Positions 9,637-21,048 of a DNA stretch of 64,000 nucleotides are shown in pieces (positions within the stretch are counted from its first letter, which is position 1; each line of letters begins with the position of its first letter). A program made the position numbers and the translations under genes. The DNA comes from Bufo bufo (lineage: Eukaryota; Chordata; Amphibia; Anura; Bufonidae). Under the pieces are notes generated by a model that worked only from the letters and a program-made list of their open reading frames with translations, ran no database searches and was not told the origin of the DNA. Location: contig NC_053390.1 in NCBI RefSeq assembly GCF_905171765.1, positions 584,252,471 to 584,316,470 of the forward strand, in the 5' to 3' direction.

Positions 9637-10126
9637 TGTCATGGTCTTACCTGCTTGCTGCTCTCCTTCGTTTGACATGTGCTGGCGGCCATCTTGGGTT
9701 CTGGGTTTCTTGTAGCCTTCCACCCTGCGGCTCCTCCTTCCCCTGGGAGGAGCTGGATGCCTAGCTCATATATATAGGAGGTCTGTGGCTTAAGTTCCTT
9801 GCTTGGTCCTCCTGTGTTCACATGCTTCTAGACTGCTGCTGCTTCTGGTTCCTGATCCTGGCTTTGTCTGACTACCCTGCTGGTTCCTGATCCTGGCTTC
9901 GTCTGACTACCCTGCTGGTTCCTGATCCTGGCTTCGTCTGACTACCCTGCTGGTTCCTGATCCTGGCTTTGTCTGACTACCCTTCTGGTTCCTGACCTCT
10001 GGCTTCGCAAAGACTCTGCTCGGTTTCACCATCCGTTTGGACTTTTGCTTTACAGCTTTATTTTCAATAAAGCCTTCTTATTTTCACTTATCTCTTGTTG
10101 TACGTCTGGTTCATGGTTCCGTGACA
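9637..10126 (+). repeat. 3' LTR of gypsy-1
   Basis: 490 bp, the same length as the 5' LTR, with one substitution found by eye (A at 9792). Followed by the target duplication CCCAC. Confidence 0.95.
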
Positions 10127-10127
10127 C

Positions 10128-10743
10128 CCACAAGCTCATCTTTGATGATACCAGCCCAAACCAGTACTCCACCTCCACCTTGCTGGCGTCTGAGTCGGAC
10201 TGGAGCTCTCTGCCCTTTACCAATCCAGCCACGGGCCCATCCATCTGGCCCATCAAGACTCACTCTCATTTCATCAGTCCATAAAACCTTAGAAAAATCA
10301 GTCTTGAGATATTTCTTGGCCCAGTCTTGACGTTTCAGCTTGTGTGTCTTGTTCAGTGGTGGTCGTCTTTCAGCCTTTCTTACCTTGGCCATGTCTCTGA
10401 GTATTGCACACCTTGTGCTTTTGGGCACTCCAGTGATGTTGCAGCTCTGAAATATGGCCAAACTGGTGGCAAGTGGCATCTTGGCAGCTGCACGCTTGAC
10501 TTTTCTCAGTTCATGGGCAGTTATTTTGCGCCTTGGTTTTTCCACACGCTTCTTGCGACCCTGTTGACTATTTTGAATGAAACGATTGATTGTTCGATGA
10601 TCACGCTTCAGAAGCTTTGCAATTTTAAGAGTGCTGCATCCCTCTGCAAGATATCTCACTATTTTTGACTTTTCTGAGCCTGTCAATCCTTCTTTTGACC
10701 CATTTTGCCAAAGGAAAGGAAGTTGCCTAATAATTATGAACAC
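10128..10743 (-). pseudogene. Tc1-type transposase, N-terminal part
   Basis: This is the first half of the DD37E transposase. It holds a paired helix-turn-helix DNA-binding region (KIVRYLAEGCSTLKIAKLL, then RDHRTINRF), a basic linker with KKRVEKPRRK, and the first catalytic Asp in KVLWTDE, followed by VWAGIIKDELVG before the retrotransposon breaks the gene. The natural start is probably near the GSKEGLTGSEK segment; a one-base shift there places the usual methionine out of frame, so a second small lesion is likely. Confidence 0.8.
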
Positions 10744-13649
10744 CTAATATAGGGTGTTGATGTCATTAGACCACACCCCTTCTCATTACAGAGATGCACA
10801 TCACCTAATATGCTTAATTGGTAGTAGGCTTTCGAGCCTATACAGCTTGGAGTAAGACAACATGCATAAAGAGGATGATGTGGTCAAAATACTCATTTGC
10901 CTAATAATTCTGCACGCAGTGTATATACAAGGACCATTCTTTGTTCTGGGTGGTGGCGGATATGTTTGCCCTGGCATGAGGAAATTCAATTACACAAGGT
11001 CGTCACATGTGTTGAATTCCTCCGAGATCCAAGCCTCATTCATTTTTAGAAGCTAGGCGAGTGCGCTTATCGGTCACTATCCCCCCTGCTGCGCTGAACA
11101 TCCTTTCGGACAGGACACACAATGAGGGTTCCATGGCAAATTGTGCCAGCTCTGGCCACAGGTCAAGCCTGCACACCCAGTAGTCCAGGGGTTCCTCGCT
11201 TCTCAGAGTGTCCACATCGGCTGTTACCCCAATGTAGTCGGACACCTGTCTGTCTAGATGTTCCCTAAGGCTGGATCTGGAGAACAGCTCTCGATGGGTT
11301 GGCTGCAAGAATAATCTCATATCGAAGTGACCAAAACATCTTCAAACCTCCCTCTTCTTGAAGGAGCGGGAGGATTGGTTCCCGTACCTGTTTCGCTGTG
11401 GGTGGAAATTCCTCTGCCAGCGCCCGCAACAGCAAAATGCAGCATCTCTCGCAGCAAGGCTTGGAAATGCTGGTAACATGTCTACCATTTTGTGTTTGTA
11501 CCGGGGGTCTAAGTACGTTGTCACCCAGTACTGGTCCTTGCCCTTTATGCTTTTTATATGGGGGTCCCTCTTCAAATACTGGAGCATGAAGGCCCCCATT
11601 TGCACTAAATTGGAAGTGGTGGAGCACCCTGGCCCCTGCTCATCGCCCAGGAGAATGTCGTCGTCTGTCTCCTCCCCCCAGCCACAGACAACACTAGGGA
11701 TCGCTGAAAAGTTTAAAGTCCCCCTTCAAAGCCTTCTCTTCTTGCTCCTCCTCCTCCCTCTAGGCACCATCGTCCTCTGACTCCTCTTCAGACTCCTGCT
11801 GCCTTGTCTTAGATGGAGTAGCCCCCCTGGGAATTCATTCAGCATTGCGAATTCCTCATCTTCCTGCTCCTGCTCCTTGACGGCTTGATCAATGACACGA
11901 CGCAATGCACGTTCCAGAAAGAAGGCGTAAGGTATGATGTCACTGATGGTGCCCTGGCTACGACTGACCAGTTTGGTGATCTCATTATATGGCTGAAGAA
12001 GTCTGCATGTGTCGCGCATTAGCAGCCACTGGCACGGTAAAAAGAAACCAAGATCCCCAGAACCCGTCCTGCTGCAGAGTTCGTACAGGTAGTCGTTAAC
12101 AGAACGTTGCTGCTGGAGCAGCCTATCAAGCATATAGAAGGTGGAGTTCAAGCTCGTCGGGCTGTCAAAAATCAGACGGGCAACTGGTTTCACTGCTGAA
12201 CATCAGCAAGGCAAGCCATGCCCGTGTAAAATCTTCTAAAATGGCCAGAGATTTTCCTGGCCTGCCGCAAGACGTCCTGGACCCCGGGGTATTTGGCAAT
12301 GAATCGCTGCATGACTAAGTTCAGGACGTGTGCTTGGATGGCACATGTGTCATTTTGCCCTGTTTCAGCGGGCTCAGCAGATTGGCACCCCACTTTACCA
12401 ACTGTCAAATTGAGCGGGGTTAGCCACTGATCAGCCTAGACCGCAGAGCTGAAAGCAGTGCAGGGCCGGTGTGGCCCTTGGCTTCTAGGCACAACAGCAC
12501 AGCATGGCAACGTCTCACCTGGCATGTTGAATAGGTTCTGGGGATCTTGGGGGGTGCAGCGGAAGAGGCGGTAGCAGTGGAAAATGAGGAGTCAGCCGAG
12601 GAGGAGACGGAGGATGGAGCAGGAGGAGGAGAATCCACACGGGTGCTACGGGTTACATGCTTGACAGCCGTCAGAAGGTTCACCCAGTGGGCAGTAAACG
12701 TTATCTACCTTCACTGCCAGTGTTTGCTAGACTGTGTGCCAGAGATATATTTAATTGCCGCTGAATGTGGCCATATAGCTGTGGGATGCCCTTTTGGGAA
12801 AAAATATTTCCTTCTGGGGAACTTCCATTGCGGTGTGCCAATGGCCACAAGTTTTCTAAAGGCCTCCGAGTCCACCAGTTTATATGGCAGTAGTTAGAGG
12901 GGCTACCAGTTCCGACAAGCCAGCAGTCAGCCATTGGGCAAGAGGGTTATCCGGCGTCATCAACTTTTTATGCTCGAACATTTGGGCCACAGAAACCTGC
13001 CTTCTGCCAGATGAACGCGATGACGGCACGGTGGAAAGTGGAGTGGAGGACAAATAGGAGGAGAGAGGAGGAGGAAAAGAGGCAGGACGTGCAGCGCAGG
13101 GAGTGTGGTTTTGTGGGTTCTGATGGCGTTGCTCCCACTGGGCTCGGTGATGGGAGGCCAGGTGCCTTCTTAAGGCGGTTATTCCTAGGTGAGTGTTGGG
13201 CTTACCGCAACTTTTGCATTGACCGCACAGGCTGCAGATGGCAACACTATTGTCAGCAGCTGACACGTTAAAAAAAGGCCACACTGCGGAGCCATGTACC
13301 GGCGTCCGGGGAGTGCAAGATGTGACCGTGCATGGTAGATGGCTTGCTCCAGATACATTTGCAGTCTGCTTTTTGCCTCCTGTGCACTGCGAGTTCTGCC
13401 TTCTTCTCCTCCTTCTCCTCCCTCTCTGCTGCTCCATCTCTCCCTCTGAACTCCCCTCCTCTTCCTCTCTTGTGGGCACCCACTTGACATCCATCGACAC
13501 GTCATCATCATCACTTTCACCATCACTAACATTAGAGATCTTGGAGTAGACAGCAACAGCAGGGACCACCCTCCTTGGGCTGATCTGGGTACTGTCGTCA
13601 GACCACTGGATGGTAGCCGTTGCTACCTCCTCTTCCTCATCCGATGTTC

Positions 13650-14328
13650 AGAATGGCTGCGCATCGGTAAGGTCTGGGAATGTATGGGAAAATAAACATC
13701 TATCCATACATTTTGGAATTGGATCCTTATCTTTGTGGAGCCCTCGACTATAGAAGTTAGATTTTTACTTGGCATAGAGTGAACGTCTCGATTCAAATAT
13801 TCGGTCCTGATAATTGTGAGATTCCATCTGAATACTCTCCATGGTTGGAGACAGTCCGGAAGGTAACTGGAGATCGTGAACATAAGGGACCGCAGAATCA
13901 CTCGACCAGTTCCAGCTGACAATCTGTAATCAGGTACCGCCATATTCGACGTTGCTAGCCACGTGGGACGCCATTGTGCGCGCACAATGTCGTACGGCAA
14001 TTGAACTATACCATATTAGGAGGTGTAATCACAGCATCTCAGTCAGCGAATATATGCCAAACTTTCTATAATATCGAACTGAGACCAATACATGTGACTT
14101 CCGTTTAGATAGTTATCCGAAGATTCACTGGGCACTTTAATCGGCGAAAGTTTATCAAACTTTTTAATACTAACTTATCGATACTATTTAATCGAAAGGG
14201 TAATATTATATGCCATAGAAGATAACAACATCATTCTTATTCAACATTTTACACTATGATATATATTTGTATGATGATTGTATCACCTCAGCCATTATTT
14301 TAGATATATTGGAGTTAATGATATATAT
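13650..14328. other. Unassigned stretch inside hAT-2
   Basis: About 680 bp between two coding pieces of the hAT-2 transposase. I see no transposase motifs, termini or ORF of substance; it may be a decayed insertion or an intron-like spacer. Confidence 0.4.
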
Positions 14329-14927
14329 TAGTGTTGATCACGAATATTCGAATTTCGAATTTTTATTGCAAATATAGGTACTTCGAAAATTCGCGAATAT
14401 TTCGAATATAGTTATATATATTCGTAATTTCGAATATTCGAATATTTTTTTTTTTTTTTATCAGTACACATGATCCCTCACTGCTTCTAGCTTGTGGGCC
14501 AATAAGAAGGCTGCAATATACTTGACATTAGGAGTAGTAGTGTTTGCGAATTTTGCTCTATATTAGTTTTTTTTTTATATTCGCTATATTGCTAAATATT
14601 CTTGTTTTAGAATATTACGAATATTCGAAAAAACTAAGTTATAGCAATATAGAGAATATTCGAAAAAAATCGAATATAGAGCAATTTAGCTAATATAGTG
14701 CTATAATCTTCTTTGTCTAATAGTTGTAAGTTGAAAAATTTGCAATAAAAAATTTGAATCCGAAAATTCGAATTCCAAAAATTCGCAAATTACACAATCA
14801 TTACCTTCCCGTTTTTTATGAGTAAAAAAAATCATGAATTTTCGAATTTGCGAATTTTGGACGAATATTCTACAAAATATTCGCGAAATATCGCGAATTC
14901 GAATATGACCCCTGCCGCTCATCACTA
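14329..14927. mobile_element. Small hAT MITE with 8-bp target duplication
   Basis: Termini TAGTGTTGATCACGAATATT and the inverted end CCGCTCATCACTA are hAT-like. ATATATAT flanks it on both sides (14321-14328, 14928-14935), the 8-bp duplication expected of hAT, although this target is of low complexity. The interior is AT-rich with many TTCGAATATTCG-type palindromes. A relative lies at 48311-48871. Confidence 0.8.
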
Positions 14928-15309
14928 ATATATATTAGTTAGATTTTATTATTATTGTTTTTTAATGATTGTATATTTTAAGTTGTCATATCTGCATTTG
15001 TGTAATAATAATAAATAATTTAATTGTTACCACTTCCCACATTTGTACGTTTCTCTGTGTGTTCCAGGTGGTGAGTGCTCAGCCTTTCTAACTATTTACA
15101 AAATAATTAATGTGACTCGAGTGAAGGGGCTATGGTAGTGGTGGTGTCTTTGGTGGTACACACAGCAGAGAGTAAAGAGGGTGCAGATACAGAGGATGAG
15201 GAGGGTGTAGAAGCAGAAGGCTGAGTGAGCCACTCAACCAACTCTGGTGCATCCTTTGGCGTAATCGCACGCACCTTCTCCAACTTCCCACTTAGGCTCC
15301 AACCTGGTG

Positions 15310-16461
15310 CACCTGCCCGGTATATCAAACCCCTTAATCAGTATTTTGTGGAAGCAGGTATATCGCACCCCTCAATCAGTATTTTGTGGAAGCAGGTATA
15401 TAGAACCCCTGAATCAATATTTGGTGGAAGCAGGTATATCGCACCCCTCAATTAATATTTTATGTAAGCCAGTGTATCGTAGGCCTCAATCAATATTTGG
15501 TGGAAGCAGGTATATCGCACCCCACAACCTGTATTTTGTGGAAGCAGGTATATCGCACCCCTCAATCTGTATTTTGTGGAAGCAGGAATATCAAACCACC
15601 TAATCAGTATTTTGTGGAAGCAAGTATATCGCACACCTCCATCTGTATTTTGTGGAAGCAGGTATACCGAACCCCTCAATCAGTACTTTGTGGAAGCAGG
15701 TATTTCGCACCACTCAATCAGTATTTTGTGGAAGCAGGTATATAGAACCCCTTAATCAGTATTTTGTAGAAGCAAGTATATCGCACCCCTCAATCAGTAT
15801 TTTGTGGAAAAAGTTATATAGAACCCCTTAATCAGTATTTTGTAGAAGCAGGTATATCGCAATCCTCAATCAGTATTTTGTGGAAACAAGTATATAGAAC
15901 CCCTGAATCAATATTTGGTGGAAGCAGGTATATCGCACCCCCCAATCAGTATTTAGTGGAAGCAGGAATATAGAACCCCTTAATCAGTATTTTGTAGAAG
16001 CAGCTATATCGCACCCCCAATCAGTATTTAGTGGAAGCAGGAATATAGAACCCCTTAATCAGTATTTTGTGGAAGCAGGTATATCCCACCCCTCAATCAG
16101 TATTTTGTGGAAACAGGTATATAGAACACCTGAATCAATATTTTGTGGAAGCAGGTATATCGCACCCCACAACCTGTATTTTGTGGAAGCAGGTATATCG
16201 CACCCCTCAATCTGTATTTTGTGGAAGCAGGAATATAGAACCCCTTAATCAGTATTTTGTGGAAGCAAGTATATCACACCCCTCAATCAGTATTTTGTAG
16301 AAGCAGGTATATAGAACCCCTTAATCAGTATTTTGTGGAAGCAAGTATATCACACCCCTCAATCAGTATTTTGTGGAAGCAGGTATATAGAACCCCTTAA
16401 TCAGTATTTTGTGGAAGCAGGTATGTCGCACCCCTCAATCAGTATTTTCTGGAAGCAGATA
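15310..16461. repeat. 38-bp minisatellite in hAT-2 leader, main block
   Basis: About 30 copies of a 38-39-bp unit with the core AATCAGTATTTTGTGGAAGC. Two unit types often alternate, one with TATATCGCACCCCTC and one with TATATAGAACCCCTT, giving a roughly 77-bp higher-order period. All long open frames here arise from the repeat and are not genes. It lies upstream of the hAT-2 transposase on the minus strand, so it is part of that element's leader. It continues beyond two later insertions at 17400-17671 and 18520-18670. Confidence 0.9.
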
Positions 16462-17399
16462 CAGTACAGACCAAAAGTTTGGACACACCTTCTCATTCAA
16501 AGAGTTTTTTTTATTTTCATGACTATGAAAATTGTAGATTCACACTGAAGGCATCAAAACTATGAATTAACACATGTGGAATTATATTCATAACAAACAA
16601 GTGTGAAACAACTGAAAATATGTCATATTCTAGGTTCTTCAAAGTAGCCATCTTTTGCTTTGATTACTGCTTTGCACACTCTTGGCATTCTCTTAATGAG
16701 CTTCAAGAGGTAGTCCCCTGAAATGGTTTTCACTTCACAGGTGTGCCCTGTCAGGTTTAATAAGTGGGATTTCTTGCCTTATAAATGGGGTTGGGACCAT
16801 CAGTTGCGTTGAGGAGGAGTCAGGTGGATACACAGCTGATAGTCCTACTGAATGGACTGTTAGAATTTGTATTATGGCAAGAAAAAAGCAGCTAAGTAAA
16901 GAAAAACGAGTGGCCATCATTACTTTAAGAAATGAAGGTCAGTCAGTCAGCCGTAAAATTGGGAAAACTTTGAAAGTAAGGGCTATTTGACCATGAAGGA
17001 GAGTGATGGGGTGCTGCGCCAGATAACCTGGCCTCCACAGTCACTGGACCTGAACCCAATCGAGATGGTTTGGGGTGAGCTGGACTGCAGAGTGAAGGCA
17101 AAAGGGCAAACAAGTGCTAAGCATCTCTGGGAACTCCTTCAAGACTGTTGGAAGACCATTTCAGGGGACTACCTCTTGAAGCTCATCAAGAGAATGCCAA
17201 GAGTGTGCAAAGCAGTAATCAAAGCAAAAGGTGGCTACTTTGAAGAACCTAGAATATGACATATTTTCAGTTGTTTCACACTTGTTTGTTATGTATATAA
17301 TTCCACAAGTGTTAATTCATAGTTTGGTGCCTTCATAGTCATGAAAATAAAGAAAACTCTTTGAATGAGAAAGTGTGTCCAAACTTTTGGTCTGTACTG
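16462..17399 (+). mobile_element. Internally deleted Tc1-like element
   Basis: Inverted termini start CAGTACAGACCAAAAGTTTG and match the inverted right end over more than 60 bp with few differences. TA flanks both ends (16460-16461, 17400-17401). The element is 938 bp, shorter than the roughly 1.5 kb of complete Tc1 copies, and landed in the minisatellite. Confidence 0.9.
16874..17259 (+). pseudogene. Tc1-like transposase with its central part deleted
   Basis: An N-terminal helix-turn-helix piece (MARKKQLSKEKRVAII, then NEGQSVSRKIGKTLK) is joined near 16975 to the C-terminal catalytic piece (WPPQSLDLNPIEMVW, ending AKGGYFEEP). The deletion removes the first two catalytic Asp residues and shifts the frame, so only the Glu remains. 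It can only have moved with help from another copy. Confidence 0.8.
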
Positions 17400-17671
17400 T
17401 ATATAGAACCCCTTAGTCAGTATTTTGTAGAAGCAGGTATATCGCACCCCTCAATCAGTATTTTGTGGAAAAAGTTATATAGAACACCTGAATCAATATT
17501 GGTGGAAGCAGGTATATCGCACCCCTCAATCATTATTTTATGGAAGCAGGTATATCAAACCCCCAATCAGTATTTTGTGGAAGCAGGTATATAGAACCCT
17601 TTAATCAGTATTTTGTAGAAGAAAGTATATCGCACCCCTCAATCATTATTTTGTGGAGACAGGTATATAGA
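17400..17671. repeat. 38-bp minisatellite, second block
   Basis: The array resumes directly after the Tc1-like element with the same 38-39-bp unit, about 7 copies, and is then cut by the foldback element. Confidence 0.88.
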
Positions 17672-18519
17672 ACAAAAACTCACAGAAAACCAGGGGAGCA
17701 ATTCCTCTGCATGCGGTCTGCAGACAACGGCAATCCCCAGCCAAAAATGCGTACAATGGAGGATGCCGGGGCGGATCGCATGCACCACTCGGACATCTAA
17801 CACAAAATGATACATTGTGCAGATGAAAAAATATATATATACACAAATCACTGAAAAAAATGCACCAAAATGATACGCAACTGACAATACTTGCTAATTC
17901 CTCGAGCCGATGTTAAAAGCTGAGAACTTTGCCAATATCTTCCAGTCAGCTACTTATTGTCAGTTGCATATAATTTTGGTGCATTTTTTTCAGTGATTTG
18001 TGTATATATATATTTTTTCATCTGCACAATGTATCATTTTGTGTAAGATGTCCTTGTGGGGCATGTGGTCCGCCCCGGCATCTTCCATTGTACGCATTTT
18101 TTGCCGGGGATTGCCGTTGTCTGCGGACCGCATGCGGAGGAATTGCTCCCCCGGTTATAGACACGCAACAGTGTCTGGTTTTGGAGCATTTCCACCCGTT
18201 TAGGCCACTTTTTTCTGTGAGTTTGTCTTTATGTGTATAGAATGTGCCACTTCATTGTGGTGGTAACATTCTTTTGCACCTGGTAGCTTCCTTGTCACAT
18301 GGTCTGTTGTGGGTGCGGTTCGCAGCTTTATTCTACCTCACAGTGCATTAGTGATACCACTATGGAGGCATGTGAGAGTCTGGCTGTGAGTTGGAGGGGC
18401 TCCGATATTTTCCTAAATGGAAGATATTGGCCAAGTTCTCAGCTTTTAAATTAGCTTGAGGAATTAGCTAGTATTGTCAGTTGCGTATCATTTTGATGCA
18501 TTTTTTTCAGTGATTTGTA
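17672..18519. mobile_element. Foldback element with nested inverted repeats
   Basis: Sequence at 17672-17880 is repeated in inverted order at about 17985-18235, sharing CATTGTGCAGATGAAAAAAT and the ACTCACAGAAAA end. A second inverted pair joins about 17845-17945 with about 18410-18515 (core AATCACTGAAAAAAATGCA). The minisatellite resumes with GGTATATAGAAC on both sides, which could be a duplication but is also the repeat unit. There is no coding capacity and no family was assigned. Confidence 0.65.
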
Positions 18520-18670
18520 GGTATATAGAACCCCTGAATCAATATTTGGTGGAAGTAGGTATATCACACCCCTCAATCAGTATTTTGTGGAAGCAGGTAT
18601 TTAGAATCCCTTAATCAGTATTTTGTAGAAGAAGGTATATCGCACCCCTCAATCAGTTTTTTTGGGGCAA
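18520..18670. repeat. 38-bp minisatellite, third block
   Basis: About 4 more copies of the same unit, degenerating at the right edge into the 180-bp duplication. Confidence 0.8.
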
Positions 18671-19030
18671 CAGGTATATCACACCCATTGCAAATAGTTG
18701 TTCCAATAACTCTTGTCCCTCTATATATCTGCGGTATCGCAGTATAGCCGCACACACCTGCTGCACAATACAAATGCACTATATTATACTTTCTATGTTA
18801 GAAAGTATATTATAGATATATCACACCCCTCAGTCAGTTATTTTTGGGGCAACAGGTATATCACACCAGTTGCAATTAGTTATTCCAATAGCGTTTTTCC
18901 CTCTGTATAGCTGAGGTATCACAGCAAAATCGCACACAACTGATGCACAATACAAATGCAATGTAATATACTTTCTATGTTAGAAAGTATATTATAAGTA
19001 TATCACACCTATCGATAGCACACCTATACC
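18671..19030. repeat. Two-copy 180-bp tandem duplication with hairpin
   Basis: Two copies of about 175-180 bp, beginning with a GGGGCAACAGGTATATCACAC-like segment, follow each other. Each ends in the hairpin ACTTTCTATGTTAGAAAGT. It is part of the hAT-2 leader by position. Confidence 0.65.
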
Positions 19031-19298
19031 AGTCCATATAAGGACTTTTGTCACCCTATTAGCTAGCGCTTGGTGTCTCTAACAGTCTGTCCCTGCTCTA
19101 TAAAGCAACCTCTCCCTACACTGGCAAAACACAGAATATAAGATGGCTGCCAGATCGGGTTCTGTTATAGGGTGGGGGTGTGTCCATGTGCTAAAACGTC
19201 TCAATTGGCTGTCCTGTCCCACCTGGTGGATGTGTCATGGGTCAAAGTTCGGCGCAATGCAAAAGAATATGGCGCATGCGAACATCGCCATATGTTTG
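19031..19298 (-). mobile_element. 5' end region of hAT-2, proximal part
   Basis: Read on the minus strand this matches the start of hAT-3 in order: an AACTTTGACCC segment, a CAGCCAATTG/CAGCCAATCAG segment, a CCATCTTA segment, and a GAGCAGGGA segment. It is thus the promoter-side end of hAT-2. The Gmr1-type retrotransposon separates it from the terminal bases at 24634-24708. Confidence 0.7.
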
Positions 19299-19691
19299 TG
19301 TGACAAACCTAGCCACTTACAGAATGTCTTTCTTGTCTGTACCTCTTCACCTCCCCCCTTTTCCTGTCCCATTGTTTCCCCAGCAGGGTGTTGTCTCAGG
19401 GACACTGGGAGACCTGTGTAAAATAGCTGCAGTGTCCCCCGTCAACCTCCCATCAGCCCTTGCTATTGTCTGACCCCACTTTTCCTTGTACCATAGTAAT
19501 CTATGTATTGTATGTAAATGAGGCTGTTGGCAGTTTGAAACCAGGTGCGCATGCCTAGTAAAGTCAGTTGACTCCCAAACTGTGTGTCGTCCAGTCACTG
19601 GGGAAATTGTCTCTTGGTTATTGACCTGCTTCTTCAGCTACACAGGGATTTAAGTGAAGATATTGAGGGTATACCGTGAAGCTCCGCAACA
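19299..19691 (+). repeat. 5' LTR of the Gmr1-type element
   Basis: 393 bp, preceded by the target duplication GTTTG. The sequence right after it (TTGGTGGCAAGCGG) is the presumed primer site; I could not assign a tRNA. Confidence 0.92.
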
Positions 19692-19809
19692 ATTGGTGGC
19701 AAGCGGTGAGATACAAGCCTTGCAGCACAGCAAAGCAGCAGTTTGTTAAAACAGCCATTCAGATATACCGGAGTTAGAGAATATGTGCAGTCATTCGAAC
19801 GAACGGTGA

Positions 19810-21048
19810 ATGGAGACGAATTATGCAACATTGAAACGAACTACGTTAAAGGAATTATTGGAAGCAAGGGGAAGAATAGCCAGCAACAAAACTAAAGCTA
19901 CTCTGGTGGCCGAACTCATGGAGGGGGACAGAGCGACCACTGCGGCAGCTCCACAGGAGACAGAGCCAACAGAATTTACAAGAGAGCTCAATAGCAGGTT
20001 AGCTTTTTAAGCAAACACCACCTCCATGGAGACACTGGAAAGACTGATAGCAGATGTACACGAGTACATTGTAGCGAAGCAAAATGCTATTCAGCGAGTC
20101 AGGGAAGGAGCCCCAGCGCCCACCAGCACTACCCAGGGAAAAGCTAAGATTCCCTACCAAGCTTTTAAAAATTACACAGAAGGAGAAAGTGATATTGACG
20201 AATACCTACAGGATTTCGAAAGGTTGTGCCAGCTACACGACATCAGCCCAGCCGACCAAGTACCCCTGCTGGCAGGTAGATTGTCAGGCCGCGCTGCAGA
20301 GGCATACCGGACCGTCCCAGACGAAGACATCAGGAATTATCCCAAAGTCAAACAAGCCATCCTAGCACGGTATGCCATTACCTCTGAGGCATACCGACTC
20401 AAATTCCGGGACATCAAGAAACAAACAAAAGACTCACACACTGAATGGGCACACCAACTACAACGAGCCGCCAAGGGGTGGATGGAAGCGGCACGGGTCA
20501 CCACTATGGAAGAGATGTTCCAGTTAATAGTAATGGAGCAGTTTTTTAATGGACTAACCACAGAACTTCAAAATTGGGTACGAGATCGCAAACCCCATAC
20601 CCTACCAGAGGCAGCCAAGCTAGCTGACGAGTTCCAAGACACCAGGCGAGATCAACGCACACCACACTGGACCACGTTTGGATCTACCACCCCTCTGCCA
20701 GCAGTGACTACCTTGGCTCACCCACGACCAGCCGCGAGCCACAACCCGTACCCTGCTAGGTACAATACCCGACCACCGATCCGCTGCCACACCTGCAACC
20801 AACAGGGGCACATCCAGAGAGACTGCCCACGTAACCGACCTCGCCAGAACTGGAACCACCAGGGTCCATCGGGCTGCAGTACACTGCTGCCAAAGAGAAT
20901 CTGTGCTCCCAACATCCACAGTCACCTCAAAAGAAGAGCCTCTGGGGATCCTACACGAGGTAAACCCCATACAAGCCGCTTCAGACAACCGCCAAGGGCA
21001 CCGCCAGGTGGTACACATGGAGGGGAAGAGTATACAAGGATTACGTGA
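19810..21048 (+). pseudogene. Gag with SAP-like N-terminus and SCAN-related capsid
   Basis: One frame with a single in-frame TAA at 20008-20010. The first part has a SAP-like helix pair (LKELLEARG then KTKATLVAELM). After the stop comes a capsid-like segment: YQAFKNYTEGESD, then DQVPLLAGRLSGRAAEAY, then YAITSEAYRLKFRD, then LADEF. This pattern is shared with vertebrate SCAN domains, whose origin from a Gmr1-like Gag is established. A CCHC knuckle (CHTCNQQGHIQRDC) follows. The start at 19810 is the first in-frame ATG after the LTR. The frame overlaps pol by about 146 bases in a different frame, so a frameshift is needed to reach pol. Confidence 0.85.

Larger units (their letters stand above)
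4791..10126 (+). mobile_element. Complete Ty3/gypsy chromovirus, young insertion (gypsy-1)
   Basis: Two 490-bp LTRs (TGTCATGG...CCGTGACA) enclose a single gag-pol frame. The 5-bp target duplication CCCAC lies at 4786-4790 and 10127-10131. By eye I find one difference between the LTRs (C at 4946, A at 9792), so the insertion is recent. It interrupts the DD37E Tc1 transposase gene. The integrase carries a C-terminal chromodomain, and a primer site complementary to the predicted transcript start suggests the self-priming mechanism known for Tf1 and sushi-type elements. Confidence 0.95.
4019..10921 (-). mobile_element. Tc1/mariner DD37E (TRT-like) element split by an LTR retrotransposon
   Basis: Inverted termini CAGGGAGTGCAGAATTATTA at the left and the near-complement ending at 10921 are flanked by TA (4017-4018, 10922-10923). 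Sub-terminal repeats of the same ATTATTAGGCAA core occur near 4216 and 10725, as in IR/DR-type Tc1 elements. Without the inserted retrotransposon (5341 bp with its target duplication) the element is about 1.56 kb, the normal Tc1 size. The transposase gene is on the minus strand in two pieces. I count 37 residues between the second Asp and the Glu, the DD37E spacing; from memory this fits the vertebrate TRT family. Confidence 0.85.
11036..15328 (-). pseudogene. hAT-2 transposase relic with BED zinc finger
   Basis: Read on the minus strand, the pieces follow the order of a BED-finger hAT transposase. About 15328-15110: N-terminal segment with ELVEWLTQ. About 13570-13200: acidic tract and WVPTREEEE. 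About 13300-13130: BED finger with SAVWPFF, CSLC and RRHLASHH. 13000-12880: QMFEHKKLMTP. 12400-12190: AHVLNLVMQRF. 12190-11730: FDSPTSLNSTFYMLDRLLQ and IIPYAFFLERAL. 11610-11340: VTTYLDPRYKHKM. 11300-11040: the dimerisation domain with LSERMFSAAGG. Stops and frameshifts occur throughout and a small hAT MITE sits within it. The BED finger keeps both His ligands, unlike hAT-3. It is not functional. Confidence 0.85.

Noticed and set aside
15307..16548. Several overlapping open frames with repeated peptide motifs (ILWKQVYRTPQSVFCGSR type)
   Set aside because: They are translations of a 38-39-bp minisatellite; no start context, no conserved domain, and the same peptides appear in all frames.
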